The notes under the pieces: model-generated | Databases searched by the model: none | Told to the model about the DNA's origin: nothing | What the model saw: the letters and a program-made list of their open reading frames with translations, nothing else | Assembly (NCBI RefSeq): GCF_004348455.1 | Contig: NZ_SMKA01000009.1 | Coordinates: 1-64,000, forward strand | Source: Kribbella albertanoniae | GTDB lineage: Bacteria; Actinomycetota; Actinomycetes; Propionibacteriales; Kribbellaceae | DNA: 64,000 nucleotides | Reading direction: 5' to 3' | Program-made: the position numbers and the translations under genes | In this document: positions 26,816 to 36,800 of the stretch, piece by piece | Numbering within the stretch: the stretch's first letter is position 1 | Layout of the letters: every line of letters starts with the position of its first letter

Positions 26816-26879
26816 GGAGGGGATGACCGCGTTCCCAGACTGCAGGCACACGTCGCCCCGCCCCGGCAGGAGAGACCTC

Positions 26880-29800
26880 ATGCCCGCTCGTCGTTTGAAG
26901 GCTCTGATCGCGGTGCCCACCGCGCTGGCCATGCTGCTCGGACTGCACGGCCAGGCGGCCGAGGCAGCGACCACGTCTACGGCCAAGGACAAGCCCTGGT
27001 CACCGCCCAAGGAGAAGTCGGTCACCGGAACCGATGCCGCGGTCAAACCGCGCCGGCCCGACCCCACCGACCGCTCGGTGCTGACCGGGACACCAGCCGT
27101 GGCCTGGCCGAAGGCCGGTACGGCGCAAGTCCGGCTGCCGGACCCGTGGTCGTCAACGCTGGCAGGGACCGGGGACAATCCGACTGCCCAGGCCGACGAA
27201 CTCCCCGTCCGGATCGGCCGCCCAGAAGGGAAGGCAGATCCGGCACCAGCCGAGGTCAAGGTGGAGCTACTCGGTCGACGTGCCGACCGCCTGCTGCTCA
27301 AGGTCGACCGGACGGACGGCGTCGCCAATGCCGGCCGGCTCACCATGGTGGTCGACTATCGCGGCTTCCAGCACACCTACGGCGGCGACTGGAACAGCCG
27401 CCTCCGCGTGGTTCAGCTGTCCGGGTGCGACACCTGTGCGGGCACTCCGGTCAAGACCAGCAACGACGGATCAGGCGAGTTGTCGGCCGAGGTATCGACC
27501 GGCTCGTTGTACGCCGTAGAAGCAGCGCCGGGTGGGCCCGCTGGCGACTTCAAGTCCTCCCAGCTGAGCCCTGCCGCTACCTGGCAGGTCGGCGGCTCGT
27601 CGGGTGACTTCAACTGGCGCTACCCGATGGAGGTGCCGCCCGGGCTCGGTGGACCGGCGGTGGACCTGTCGGTCGACTATTCGTCCGGCTCGGTGGACGG
27701 CCGGACAAGTGCCACCAACAACCAGCCGTCCTGGGTGGGCGAGGGCTTCGAACTCGAGCCAGGTGGATCGATCGAACGGAAATACGCCAGCTGCTACGCC
27801 AAATCGGAGCAGTCCGGGACCAACGACGACCGCAAGATCGGCGACCTGTGCTGGGCGACCGACAACGCCACGATCACCCTGAACGGCAAGGGCGGCGAGC
27901 TGATCCGCGACGACGCCACCGGTGTCTGGCGTTCGCGAGGCGATGACGGTACGACGATCGAGCGGCTCACCGGTGCGTCGAACGGTGACAACAACGGCGA
28001 GTACTGGGTTGTCACGTCCGACGACGGCACCAAGTACTACTTCGGCCTGAACCGGCCGACCGGCTGGGCCAGCGGCAAGCAGGAGACGCAGTCGACCTGG
28101 ACCGTGCCGGTGTTCGGCAATCACAAGAACGAGCCCTGCTACGACAGCAGCTTCTCCAGCGCGCACTGCCAGCAGGCGTACAAGTGGAACCTCGACTACG
28201 TGGTGGACCGGCACGGCAACACGATGAGCCTGTTCTACGACGTCGAGACCAACTACTACGGCCGCAACGCGAGCTCCTCCTCGGTCAGCAAGTACACGCG
28301 GGCCGGCAACATCGCCCGGATCGAGTACGGCCAGCGCGATGGAGCCGTCTACTCAACCCCAGCGGTCGGGCGGGTGCAGTTCACCACTGCGGAGCGCTGC
28401 AGCCCCGGCAGCACGTGCAAGGTCAGCGACCCGGCCGGCTACCCCGACACCCCGCTTGACCAGTCGTGCACGAGCAGCAGCAAGTGTGAGAACAAGTTCA
28501 CCCCGACGTTCTGGACCCAGAAGCGCCTCGCGAAGGTCACCACCGAGGTCTGGCGCGGTACGGCGTTCGCGTCCGTCGACTCGTGGACGTTCCGGCACAC
28601 GTTCCCCGCACCGGGCGACGGAACCCGAGCCGGGTTGTGGCTGGACGGGATCGTGAACACCGGTCACGTCGGCGGAACGGTGCCGACACCGGAGGTCGGC
28701 TTCGACGGCATCCAGTTGCCGAACCGGGTTGCGGGCATTGACGGGATCCCGGCAATGAACTGGTTCCGGGTCAACGCCGTCCACTTCGGCACCGGCGGTG
28801 AGCTGGCGGTCGCGTACTCACCGACCGAGTGCAGCGCGCCGGGCAATGTGCCGGCTCCGGACACGAACGGCAAGCGCTGCCACCCGGCGAAGTGGACGCC
28901 GGACGGGCAGGCCGAGCGGCAGGACTGGTTCAACAAGTTCGTGGTGACGCAGGTGACCGAATCCGACCGGGTCAGTGGACTGGACCCGGTGGTGACGAAG
29001 GTCGACTACCTCACCCCGCCCGCTTGGCGGCACGACGAGGAAGACGGTCTGGTCGAGATTGGCAAGAAGACGTGGGCCCAGTGGCGCGGTTACGAACGTG
29101 TTCGAGTGACCAAAGGCAGCACCACCGGACCACAGGCGATCACCGAGCACCGGTACTTCCGCGGCATGGACGGCGACAAACTCGCCTCCGGCGGTCAGAA
29201 GGACGTTCACATCACGGACTCGACCGGCGTACGGGTAGAGGATCTTGACCCGCTGGCCGGAACAGTCCGGGAGTCGATCACGTACGACGGCACGAACGTG
29301 GTCGAGCGATCCGTCACCGATCATTGGGTGTCGGCGCCGACCGCGACCCGGGTCCGGTCGTGGGGAACCACCCGCGCGTACAAGGTCGAGGACACTGCGA
29401 TCCGGCAGGACGAGGCCGTCGCCGGCGGCGGGCTGCGCCGGAACTCCTCGCGGAACACCTACGACGCCGATGGCCGAGTGACCGAGTCGGTGGACTTCAA
29501 CAACGTCGCCGAACCTGACGACGACACCTGCACCCGGTACAGCTATACCGCCAACCCTGCGGTCGGGTTGAAGGAACTGCCGATTCGGGAGCAGACGGTG
29601 AAGGTTGCGTGCGACAAGCCGTGGACCGCTGCGGACGTGCTGCAGGACGACCGGATCACGTACGACAACGGTGCCGCGACACCGACGAAGGGTGACATCA
29701 CCAAGGTCGAGGAGCTGACCGGTTTCGACCCGGCCGGTGCGCCTGTGTACAAGACGAGTTGGGAGGCGGCGTACGACTCGTTCGGCCGGACCACCAGCAC

Positions 29801-32800
29801 CACCGACGCGTTGCGGCGGACCACGACCAAGGCCTACCTTCCGGCCAGCGGTGGACCGGTGACCAAGACCGTGGTGACCCATCCGAACGGCCACCAGGTC
29901 ACCGAGGACATCGACCCCGCCTGGGGCGAGGAGACCGCGGTGACGGGGCCGGACGGTCGCCGTACCGAGATTGCCTACGACCCGCTCGGCCGAACCTCCA
30001 AGGTCTGGGAGCCAGGCAGGAACCGCACCGAGACACCGAACTTCTCCTACGAGTACCAGCTGCGCGGGGACGGGCCCGGCGTGGTGAAGTCCACCACGCT
30101 GCAGGCAGACAACAGCCTGGAAACCACGATCGAGCTGACCGATGGGCTGCTGCGGCCGCGGCAGGTCCAGGAGCCGGCGCCGGGTGGCGGCCGGACGGTC
30201 ACCGACTACGTCTACGACTCGCGCGGCGAGCTGGTCAAGGAGAACGGCCCGTACTACAACAGCGCACCGCCGTCCGACCAGGTCCTGGTCCCGCGCGAAG
30301 CTGAGTTGCCGCTGCAGAAGGTCACCAACTACGACGGCGCGATCCGGCCGACCAGCCAGGTGATCAAGTCCCGCAACACCGAGAAGTGGCGCACCACCTA
30401 TAGCGAGACGGCCGACGTTCACACCACGACACCGCCGCAGGGTGAGAAGCCGAGCACTCGCATCACCGATGCCCAGGGCCGCCTGATCGAGTTGCGGCAG
30501 TACTCGGCCGACACCGCGACCGGCTCGTACGACAGCACGAAGTACACCTACACGCCGGCCGGTCAGCTCGCGTCGGTGACGGACCCGGTTGGCAACGCCT
30601 GGACCTTCGACTACGACCTGCGCGGCCGCAAGATCAAGGAGTCCGACCCGGACAAGGGCGTCAGCACTTACACGTACGACGACGAGGATCAGCTGCTCAC
30701 CAGTACGGATGCTCGCGGCGTCACGCTGGCCTACAGCTACGACGAAGTCGGCCGGAAGACGGCAGTGCACGAGAGGTCAACCGCCGGACCGAAGCGAGCC
30801 GAGTGGCGTTACGACAGCCTCGGCGCCGGGCTGCCCACGTCGGCGATCCGGTACGTCGACGGCCAGGCCTACACGACCGGCATCACCGGCTACGACAGCG
30901 GTGGCCGTCCTGAGGGCATCGAGGTGACTCTGCCGGCCCGCGAGGGTGCGCTGGCGGGGACGTACCGGGTCCGGAACACCTACAACCCGGACGGCGAGGT
31001 CGCGAGTACCGAGCTGCCGGGTGTCGGTGGGCTACCGGCGGAGACACTGCAGTTCGGCTACAACAGTCACGACCTGCCGACCACGCTGACCGGCGCCACG
31101 TCGTACGTCACCGGCACGAGCTACACGCCGTACGGCGAGGTCGAGTCAGTGACCATGTCCCAGACGAGGGGCAAGTGGGTGCAGCAGTTGCGCGAGTACG
31201 AGGCCGGCACGCGCAGGCTGACCCGAGTGATCACGGAGCGGGAGACAGCGCCCGAACGGGTCGCGGACGTCAACTACAGCTACGATCCGGCCGGCAACAT
31301 CCGCAAGATCAGTGACGTCCCGTCGGCAGCCAGTGGCGAGGCAACTGACACTCAGTGCTTCGACTACGACCACCTTCGTCGACTGACCGCGGCCTGGACG
31401 CCGGCCAGCAACGACTGCACCACAGCCCCGGACGCGAGTGCGCTGGGCGGACCGGCGCCGTACTGGCAGTCGTGGACCTTCGACAAGGTCGGCAACCGCC
31501 AGACCGAGACCCGACACTCGGCCGGCGGCGCAAACACCAGCACCTACACGTATCCGAGCGTTGGTCAGGCGCAGCCGCATGCTGTGCGCAAGGTGTCGAA
31601 CGGAACGACCGAGAACACCTACGCGTACGACGAGATGGGCAACCTGACCCAGCGGAAGCTCGGCGGGGTTGAGGAAACCTTCACCTGGGACGCCGAAGGG
31701 AACCTGGAAGAAGTCACGAAGAACGGCAAGACCACCGCCTTCGTGTACGACGCCGACGGCAACCGCATGCTGCGTCGCGACCCGAGTGGGACGACGTTCT
31801 ATCTCGGGCAGACCGAGCTGCTGCTCGAACCGAACGGCACTCTCACCGGCACCAGGCACTACGCGCATGGGAAGCAGACCGTCGCAGTCCGGGTCGGCGA
31901 CAAACTGACCTGGCTCGGCAACGACCATCACGGTACGCCGGATCTCGCGATCGACGCCGACACGCAATCCGTCCAGCGCCGCCGATCGACGCCGTACGGG
32001 GAAAGTCGCGGTACGCCGCCGGCCGGCTGGCCTGGGCAGAAGGGTTTCGTCGGCGGGGTGAACGATCCGAGCACCGGACTCGTGCATCTGCAGGCGCGGG
32101 AGTACGACCCGACGATCGGGAAGTTCATCTCGGTCGACCCGGTGGCGGAGTACGAGGATGCCCAGCAGCTGAACGGGTATGCCTACGCGAACAACAGCCC
32201 GGTGACGTACGCCGACCCGGACGGACAGCTCGCGTTCATCCCGATCATCATCCTGGCCATCCGGCTGATCCCGATCATCATCCGGGTGGTGCGAGCGGTA
32301 CCGACCATCGTCCGGACCATGGTGCCGGTCGTCCGGACGATCGTGTCGAGCGCACGGCACGTCGTCGCCGGGATCTCCCGCGTGGTTCAGACGGTGCGCA
32401 AGGTGACGACGCTGGTGCCGCGGATGAAGACGGTGATCAAACGGATCGCCTCCAACGTCCGCAAGACCAAGACCGTCACCACCCGGCAGACGAAGTACGG
32501 CCGAGGCCCAGGCACCGCGAAGAAACCGACCTCAGCCGCCAAGAAGGTCGCCGCGGCGGTGAAGCGCAACGTCGCGAATGCCCGCAAGGCCGCGGAGAAA
32601 CGATCGCGGCAGCGCGCGATCGACAAGGGGCGGAAGGAGGAAGCGAAGAAGGCGAGGGCCAAGGCGAAGGAGGAGGAGCGCAAGGAACGGGACAAGAAGA
32701 CCCTGCCCCAGCGGTACATCGAGTCCCGTCAGCCTGCCAGGAAGACCCGTGGCCCGGACCCCAAGGACTATCAGGAAACGATCGACGTCGCTAATCCGCC

Positions 32801-32999
32801 GAACGGCTGGACAGGCACCACCGCAACGAAGGGCGATCCACTGCCCGACCCGATCAACGACCCGACCGGTCATCCGCACTTCGTCAGTCCGAAGGACACC
32901 CATCTGATGCGACCGGGACCCGGGGCGAGCAAGGCGAAGTGGGTGGCCTACTACACCTGGGAAATCCTCAAGCCCTTCCTCCAGCGGCCTCCCTCCTGA
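26880..32999 (+). CDS. RHS/YD-repeat secreted protein with C-terminal polymorphic region
   Basis: The 2039-residue protein starts at the ATG at 26880 (AGGAGA upstream) with a signal peptide ending near QAAEAA. It has a SpvB-like N-terminal region (about 215-500), many YD repeats (about 870-1740) and a canonical RHS core ending near residue 1781 (YDPTIGKFISVDPV, then NSPVTYADPDG). The last 258 residues differ from the core. They contain a hydrophobic and amphipathic stretch (FIPIIILAIRLIPIII), a Lys/Arg-rich helical segment and an acidic/Pro tail. RHS cores form a shell around a C-terminal effector, so this tail may be a toxin, but it matches no toxin family I recognise. Confidence 0.88.
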   Translation: MPARRLKALIAVPTALAMLLGLHGQAAEAATTSTAKDKPWSPPKEKSVTGTDAAVKPRRPDPTDRSVLTGTPAVAWPKAGTAQVRLPDPWSSTLAGTGDNPTAQADELPVRIGRPEGKADPAPAEVKVELLGRRADRLLLKVDRTDGVANAGRLTMVVDYRGFQHTYGGDWNSRLRVVQLSGCDTCAGTPVKTSNDGSGELSAEVSTGSLYAVEAAPGGPAGDFKSSQLSPAATWQVGGSSGDFNWRYPMEVPPGLGGPAVDLSVDYSSGSVDGRTSATNNQPSWVGEGFELEPGGSIERKYASCYAKSEQSGTNDDRKIGDLCWATDNATITLNGKGGELIRDDATGVWRSRGDDGTTIERLTGASNGDNNGEYWVVTSDDGTKYYFGLNRPTGWASGKQETQSTWTVPVFGNHKNEPCYDSSFSSAHCQQAYKWNLDYVVDRHGNTMSLFYDVETNYYGRNASSSSVSKYTRAGNIARIEYGQRDGAVYSTPAVGRVQFTTAERCSPGSTCKVSDPAGYPDTPLDQSCTSSSKCENKFTPTFWTQKRLAKVTTEVWRGTAFASVDSWTFRHTFPAPGDGTRAGLWLDGIVNTGHVGGTVPTPEVGFDGIQLPNRVAGIDGIPAMNWFRVNAVHFGTGGELAVAYSPTECSAPGNVPAPDTNGKRCHPAKWTPDGQAERQDWFNKFVVTQVTESDRVSGLDPVVTKVDYLTPPAWRHDEEDGLVEIGKKTWAQWRGYERVRVTKGSTTGPQAITEHRYFRGMDGDKLASGGQKDVHITDSTGVRVEDLDPLAGTVRESITYDGTNVVERSVTDHWVSAPTATRVRSWGTTRAYKVEDTAIRQDEAVAGGGLRRNSSRNTYDADGRVTESVDFNNVAEPDDDTCTRYSYTANPAVGLKELPIREQTVKVACDKPWTAADVLQDDRITYDNGAATPTKGDITKVEELTGFDPAGAPVYKTSWEAAYDSFGRTTSTTDALRRTTTKAYLPASGGPVTKTVVTHPNGHQVTEDIDPAWGEETAVTGPDGRRTEIAYDPLGRTSKVWEPGRNRTETPNFSYEYQLRGDGPGVVKSTTLQADNSLETTIELTDGLLRPRQVQEPAPGGGRTVTDYVYDSRGELVKENGPYYNSAPPSDQVLVPREAELPLQKVTNYDGAIRPTSQVIKSRNTEKWRTTYSETADVHTTTPPQGEKPSTRITDAQGRLIELRQYSADTATGSYDSTKYTYTPAGQLASVTDPVGNAWTFDYDLRGRKIKESDPDKGVSTYTYDDEDQLLTSTDARGVTLAYSYDEVGRKTAVHERSTAGPKRAEWRYDSLGAGLPTSAIRYVDGQAYTTGITGYDSGGRPEGIEVTLPAREGALAGTYRVRNTYNPDGEVASTELPGVGGLPAETLQFGYNSHDLPTTLTGATSYVTGTSYTPYGEVESVTMSQTRGKWVQQLREYEAGTRRLTRVITERETAPERVADVNYSYDPAGNIRKISDVPSAASGEATDTQCFDYDHLRRLTAAWTPASNDCTTAPDASALGGPAPYWQSWTFDKVGNRQTETRHSAGGANTSTYTYPSVGQAQPHAVRKVSNGTTENTYAYDEMGNLTQRKLGGVEETFTWDAEGNLEEVTKNGKTTAFVYDADGNRMLRRDPSGTTFYLGQTELLLEPNGTLTGTRHYAHGKQTVAVRVGDKLTWLGNDHHGTPDLAIDADTQSVQRRRSTPYGESRGTPPAGWPGQKGFVGGVNDPSTGLVHLQAREYDPTIGKFISVDPVAEYEDAQQLNGYAYANNSPVTYADPDGQLAFIPIIILAIRLIPIIIRVVRAVPTIVRTMVPVVRTIVSSARHVVAGISRVVQTVRKVTTLVPRMKTVIKRIASNVRKTKTVTTRQTKYGRGPGTAKKPTSAAKKVAAAVKRNVANARKAAEKRSRQRAIDKGRKEEAKKARAKAKEEERKERDKKTLPQRYIESRQPARKTRGPDPKDYQETIDVANPPNGWTGTTATKGDPLPDPINDPTGHPHFVSPKDTHLMRPGPGASKAKWVAYYTWEILKPFLQRPPS

Positions 33000-33063
33000 C
33001 GTCGTGTCATCGAGCTGTCATCGTGCGTGGCGAGAATTTGAGGAAAGGGGAACGACCTGGGGG

Positions 33064-33879
33064 ATGACAGTGCGGATTCATTTCACGCCACGCGACCTGG
33101 CCCGGACCACCGTGGCCACGACGGCGGCGCCGCTGCTGGAGGCAAGGCTCAGCCTCCGGTTGCTGCGCCACGAGGAAGGTGAACGGGTGTTCGGGCGATG
33201 GCGTCAGCGGGTTCGGGCGACCGTATCCGCTGACCGGTTGCAGCGGTTGTTCGAGCAGACCGAGCTCGAATCGCTGCGCGCGTACCACGAGGTGGCTATT
33301 GCGCCGTACTGGCGGTCGATCAACGCTCAGGTGACCACCGAGAACGCCGAACTCGGCGACGACCTGGCCACGTACGGCGTCGATACCGTGCTCAGTCGCC
33401 TGCACGAGCGCGTCGTCTGGTCGCCGCCGGAGCTGCACCTACCTGACCTGACCGGGCCGGATCTGCACCTCGGCGGACGTGGAATCAAGCTGCAGCTGTC
33501 GGTCTTCTGCTGGCGTGCACCCACCAAACTGCTCGACTCCGACGGTCGGCCGGTGCTGGTTCTTCCGGTACGGCAGGCCCCGACCCTGCTCCACCTGGCC
33601 GGTACCGAGCCACGGCGCGCCCTGGCCGCCGTACTGGGCCCGACCCGTGCGGCGGCACTGGACGCGGCCCTGGTGCCGTGCACCACCACCGAGCTGGCGA
33701 GGCGCTGCGGGATCACGCCCAGCGCCGCCAGCTACCACGCCGCCATCCTCCGCGAAGCCGGTCTGATCAGCAGTAGCCGGGTTCGCTCCACAGTTCTGCA
33801 CCACACCACCCCGCTCGGCCGCCGCCTGTTGTCCGGCCGAGCGCAAACTCCCGAATCGCCAGTCACACACCCGAAATGA
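33064..33879 (+). CDS. ArsR-like winged-helix regulator
   Basis: The 271-residue protein carries an ArsR-type winged helix at the C-terminus (about 205-265, TTTELARRCGITPSAASYHAAILREAGLI). The N-terminal 200 residues follow a pattern common in actinobacterial regulators (IHFTPRDLARTTVA..PLLEARLSLRLL). No metal-binding Cys motif is visible, so it probably does not sense metals. I chose the ATG at 33064; an upstream start at 33004 adds 20 residues of poor coding character. It lies 64 nt after the RHS gene and 7 nt before the lyase gene, whose ribosome-binding site overlaps its stop, so it is likely to control one of them. It is not an obvious immunity protein. Confidence 0.82.
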   Translation: MTVRIHFTPRDLARTTVATTAAPLLEARLSLRLLRHEEGERVFGRWRQRVRATVSADRLQRLFEQTELESLRAYHEVAIAPYWRSINAQVTTENAELGDDLATYGVDTVLSRLHERVVWSPPELHLPDLTGPDLHLGGRGIKLQLSVFCWRAPTKLLDSDGRPVLVLPVRQAPTLLHLAGTEPRRALAAVLGPTRAAALDAALVPCTTTELARRCGITPSAASYHAAILREAGLISSSRVRSTVLHHTTPLGRRLLSGRAQTPESPVTHPK

Positions 33880-33886
33880 GGCCTGT

Positions 33887-36800
33887 ATGCGAAGGGTTCG
33901 GCGTACGTTGGCAGCTGTTGTCGTTGCTGTCTTTGCCGTCAGCAACGTTTTGTCTCCGGCGGCGGCTGATCCGTTGCCGGTGGTCAGTGCCACTGCCAGT
34001 GCTGACGACGGCAACGTCGCAGCGAACACACTGGACGGCGACCTGACGACGCGCTGGTCCGCGCAGGGCGATGGCGTGTGGATCCGTTACGACCTCGGGT
34101 CGGCGCAGACGGTCGGGTCGGTGTCCATCGCCTGGCATCAGGGGAACAGCAGGAAGCAGACCTTCGACGTCGAGTTGTCGGCGGACGGTTCGACGTGGAG
34201 TCCCGCGCTCACTCGCAAGGTCAGCAGCGGCAGCACGACACAACTGGAGAAGTACGACATTCCCGACGCCTCCGCGCGGTACGTGCGCGTGGTCGGCCAC
34301 GGAAACACGTACAACAACTGGAACAGCATCACCGAGACAACGATCGCCGGCGCGGACGGCCCGGGCGGTGAGTGCCGGTACCCGGCCGACGTCCTGGACC
34401 TGCAGAACTGGTACGTCGGCCTGCCGATCGGCGAGGAGGAGAGCCCGAAGAACGTCTATCAGCCCGAACTCGCGACGTACTCGATCGACCCGTGGTTCGT
34501 TCCGAAGGCGGATTGTTCGGGGGTGCAGTTCCGGGCTGCGGTGAACGGCGTGACCACGAGTGGTTCCAGCTATCCGCGCTCGGAGTTGCGTGAGATGAAC
34601 GGCTCCGCGAAGGCTAGTTGGTCGTCCACCTCGGGCACCCACACGATGGTGATCGACCAGGCCATCACCGCTGCTCCGCAAGGCCGGCCGAATGTGGTCG
34701 CGGGTCAGATCCACGACGCGAGCGATGACGTGTCGGTGTTCCGGCTCGAGGGCAGCCGGCTGTACGTGACCAATGGCAACACTTCGCAGTACAAGCTTGT
34801 CGACGGCAACTATGTGCTCGGGACGCGGTTCCAGGCGAAGTTCGTGGTGAGCGACGGGCAGATCAAGGCCTACTACAACGGCGTCCTGCAAACGACGATC
34901 GCGAAGACCTTCTCCGGCGGCTACTTCAAGGCCGGTGCCTACACGCAGGCCAACTGCGGCAACGCGTCACCGTGCTCGGCTTCCAACTACGGCCAGGTGG
35001 AGATCTACGACCTGAGCGTCACCCACTCCAACGGCAATCCGGCCGAAACCACCGCGGCCGAGCGGTTCGGATGGGGTACGCCGTTGCCGGGGTCGGACGA
35101 GTTCAACTACGGCTCGGTGGGCGCGCCCGCCGTACCGGACCAGACGAAGTGGAGCCTCGCTGGTGGGGGAGTCGACCAGTGCTGGCCTGGACACAATGAG
35201 AACGGTCGACGTTGTGACGCGAACACCCGGGTTGTCGGCGGGGTGCTGCGGATGCTGGGCGAGGCTGACGGTGACAGCGGTTGGCTGGCCTCGAAGAACG
35301 GGCGCCAGTATGGGCGGTGGGAGGCGCGGGTTCGGTCGGTCAATACCGGTACGGCGAACGGTCGCGAGTACCACCCGTTGCTGATCATCTGGCCGGATTC
35401 CAACAGCCGGCTCGCGGACGGCGAGTACGACTACCTGGAGAACGGGGCGCCGGGGGAGGCCTGCGCTGAGGCGTTCATGCACTACCCGCACGACCCCGGG
35501 CCGGTCCAGCAGGAGCACGCCTCGGAGACGAACTGCGGTACGCCATTGTCGGAATGGCACAACGTTGCCTTCGAATGGACGGCCACCCATGTTGCCGGTT
35601 TCATCGACGGGCGGGAGTGGTTCCGCTTCTCTGACGGCGCTTCCAGCACCCGCGAATGCATGCAGTGCATGACGTCTGGCCACCAGACCATCCAGCTCGA
35701 CAACTTCTACGGCACGGACATGACAGCGGCCACCTATGAGCTCGACTGGTACCGCGAGTACGCCGCCCCGGCTGCTCAGGAGACCCGACTGGTTCCGGTG
35801 TCGACTTCGGCGCAGCTGTCCTCGGCCTTCGCGGCGGCCCAGCCGGGTGACGCGATCGAGCTGGCAGACGGCTCGTACACGATCGGCAAACTGACCCGGT
35901 GTGCGGGCACGGCCGAGAAGCCGATCGTGGTCCGGGCCGCACACCGCGGCGGCGCGACCATCGCCGCCGGTCAGCTGGAGCTGTCGGGTTGCTCGTACGT
36001 CACGGTCGAAGGACTGCGCTGGCGCACCGATCAGACACTCAAGATCACTTCGTCACATCACGTTCGCCTGACTCGCAACGACTTCCAGCTGACCGAGGAC
36101 GAGTCGCTCAAGTGGGTGCTGATCGGTGGTACAGGTAGCCACCACAACCGGATCGACCACAACGACTTCCACGACAAGCGCCAGACCGGCAACTACGTCA
36201 CGATCGACGGATCCGCGACCCAGCAGTCGCAGTACGACGTGATCGACCACAACCACTTCCGCGACATCGGACCGCGCGCGGCCAACGAGATGGAGTCGAT
36301 CCGGGTCGGCTGGAGTGAGATCTCGCAGTCGAGCGGGTTCACCACGATCGAGCACAACCTGTTCGAGAACTGCGACGGCGATCCGGAGATCGTCTCGGTG
36401 AAGAGCAACGACAATGTCGTTCGCCACAACACGTTCCGGACCTCGGCCGGCGTGCTCTCGGCCCGGCACGGCAACCGGAACTCGTTCCACGGCAACTTCT
36501 TCCTCGGCGGCGGCAAGGCCGGCACCGGCGGCATCCGGGTCTACGGGCAGGACCACAAGATCTTCAACAACTACTTCGCCGACCTGCGCGGCACCGGGTA
36601 CGACGCCGCACTCAGCCTGGACGGCGGTGACGTGGACACGTCCGGCGCGCTCAACAAGCACTGGCGCGTCTATCGCGCTCTCGTTGCCAACAACACCTTC
36701 GTCAGCAACGCCTCAACCATCGAGATCGGCCGCAACTACAGTCTCCCGCCGGTCGACTCGACCATCGTGAACAACATCGTCACCGGCACGGCTGGGCCGC

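Noticed and set aside
26723-27346. N-terminal extension of the FG-GAP protein to 27346
   Set aside because: The extension overlaps the divergent RHS gene and is low-complexity Ser/Arg-rich. A perfect signal peptide starts at 26722.
28818-30770. A 650-codon open frame antisense to the RHS gene
   Set aside because: It is a shadow of the YD-repeat coding sequence. No start context or domain is visible.
33064-33879. Immunity protein for the RHS toxin
   Set aside because: The gene encodes a C-terminal ArsR-type winged helix, so it is a regulator by sequence. An immunity role cannot be supported.
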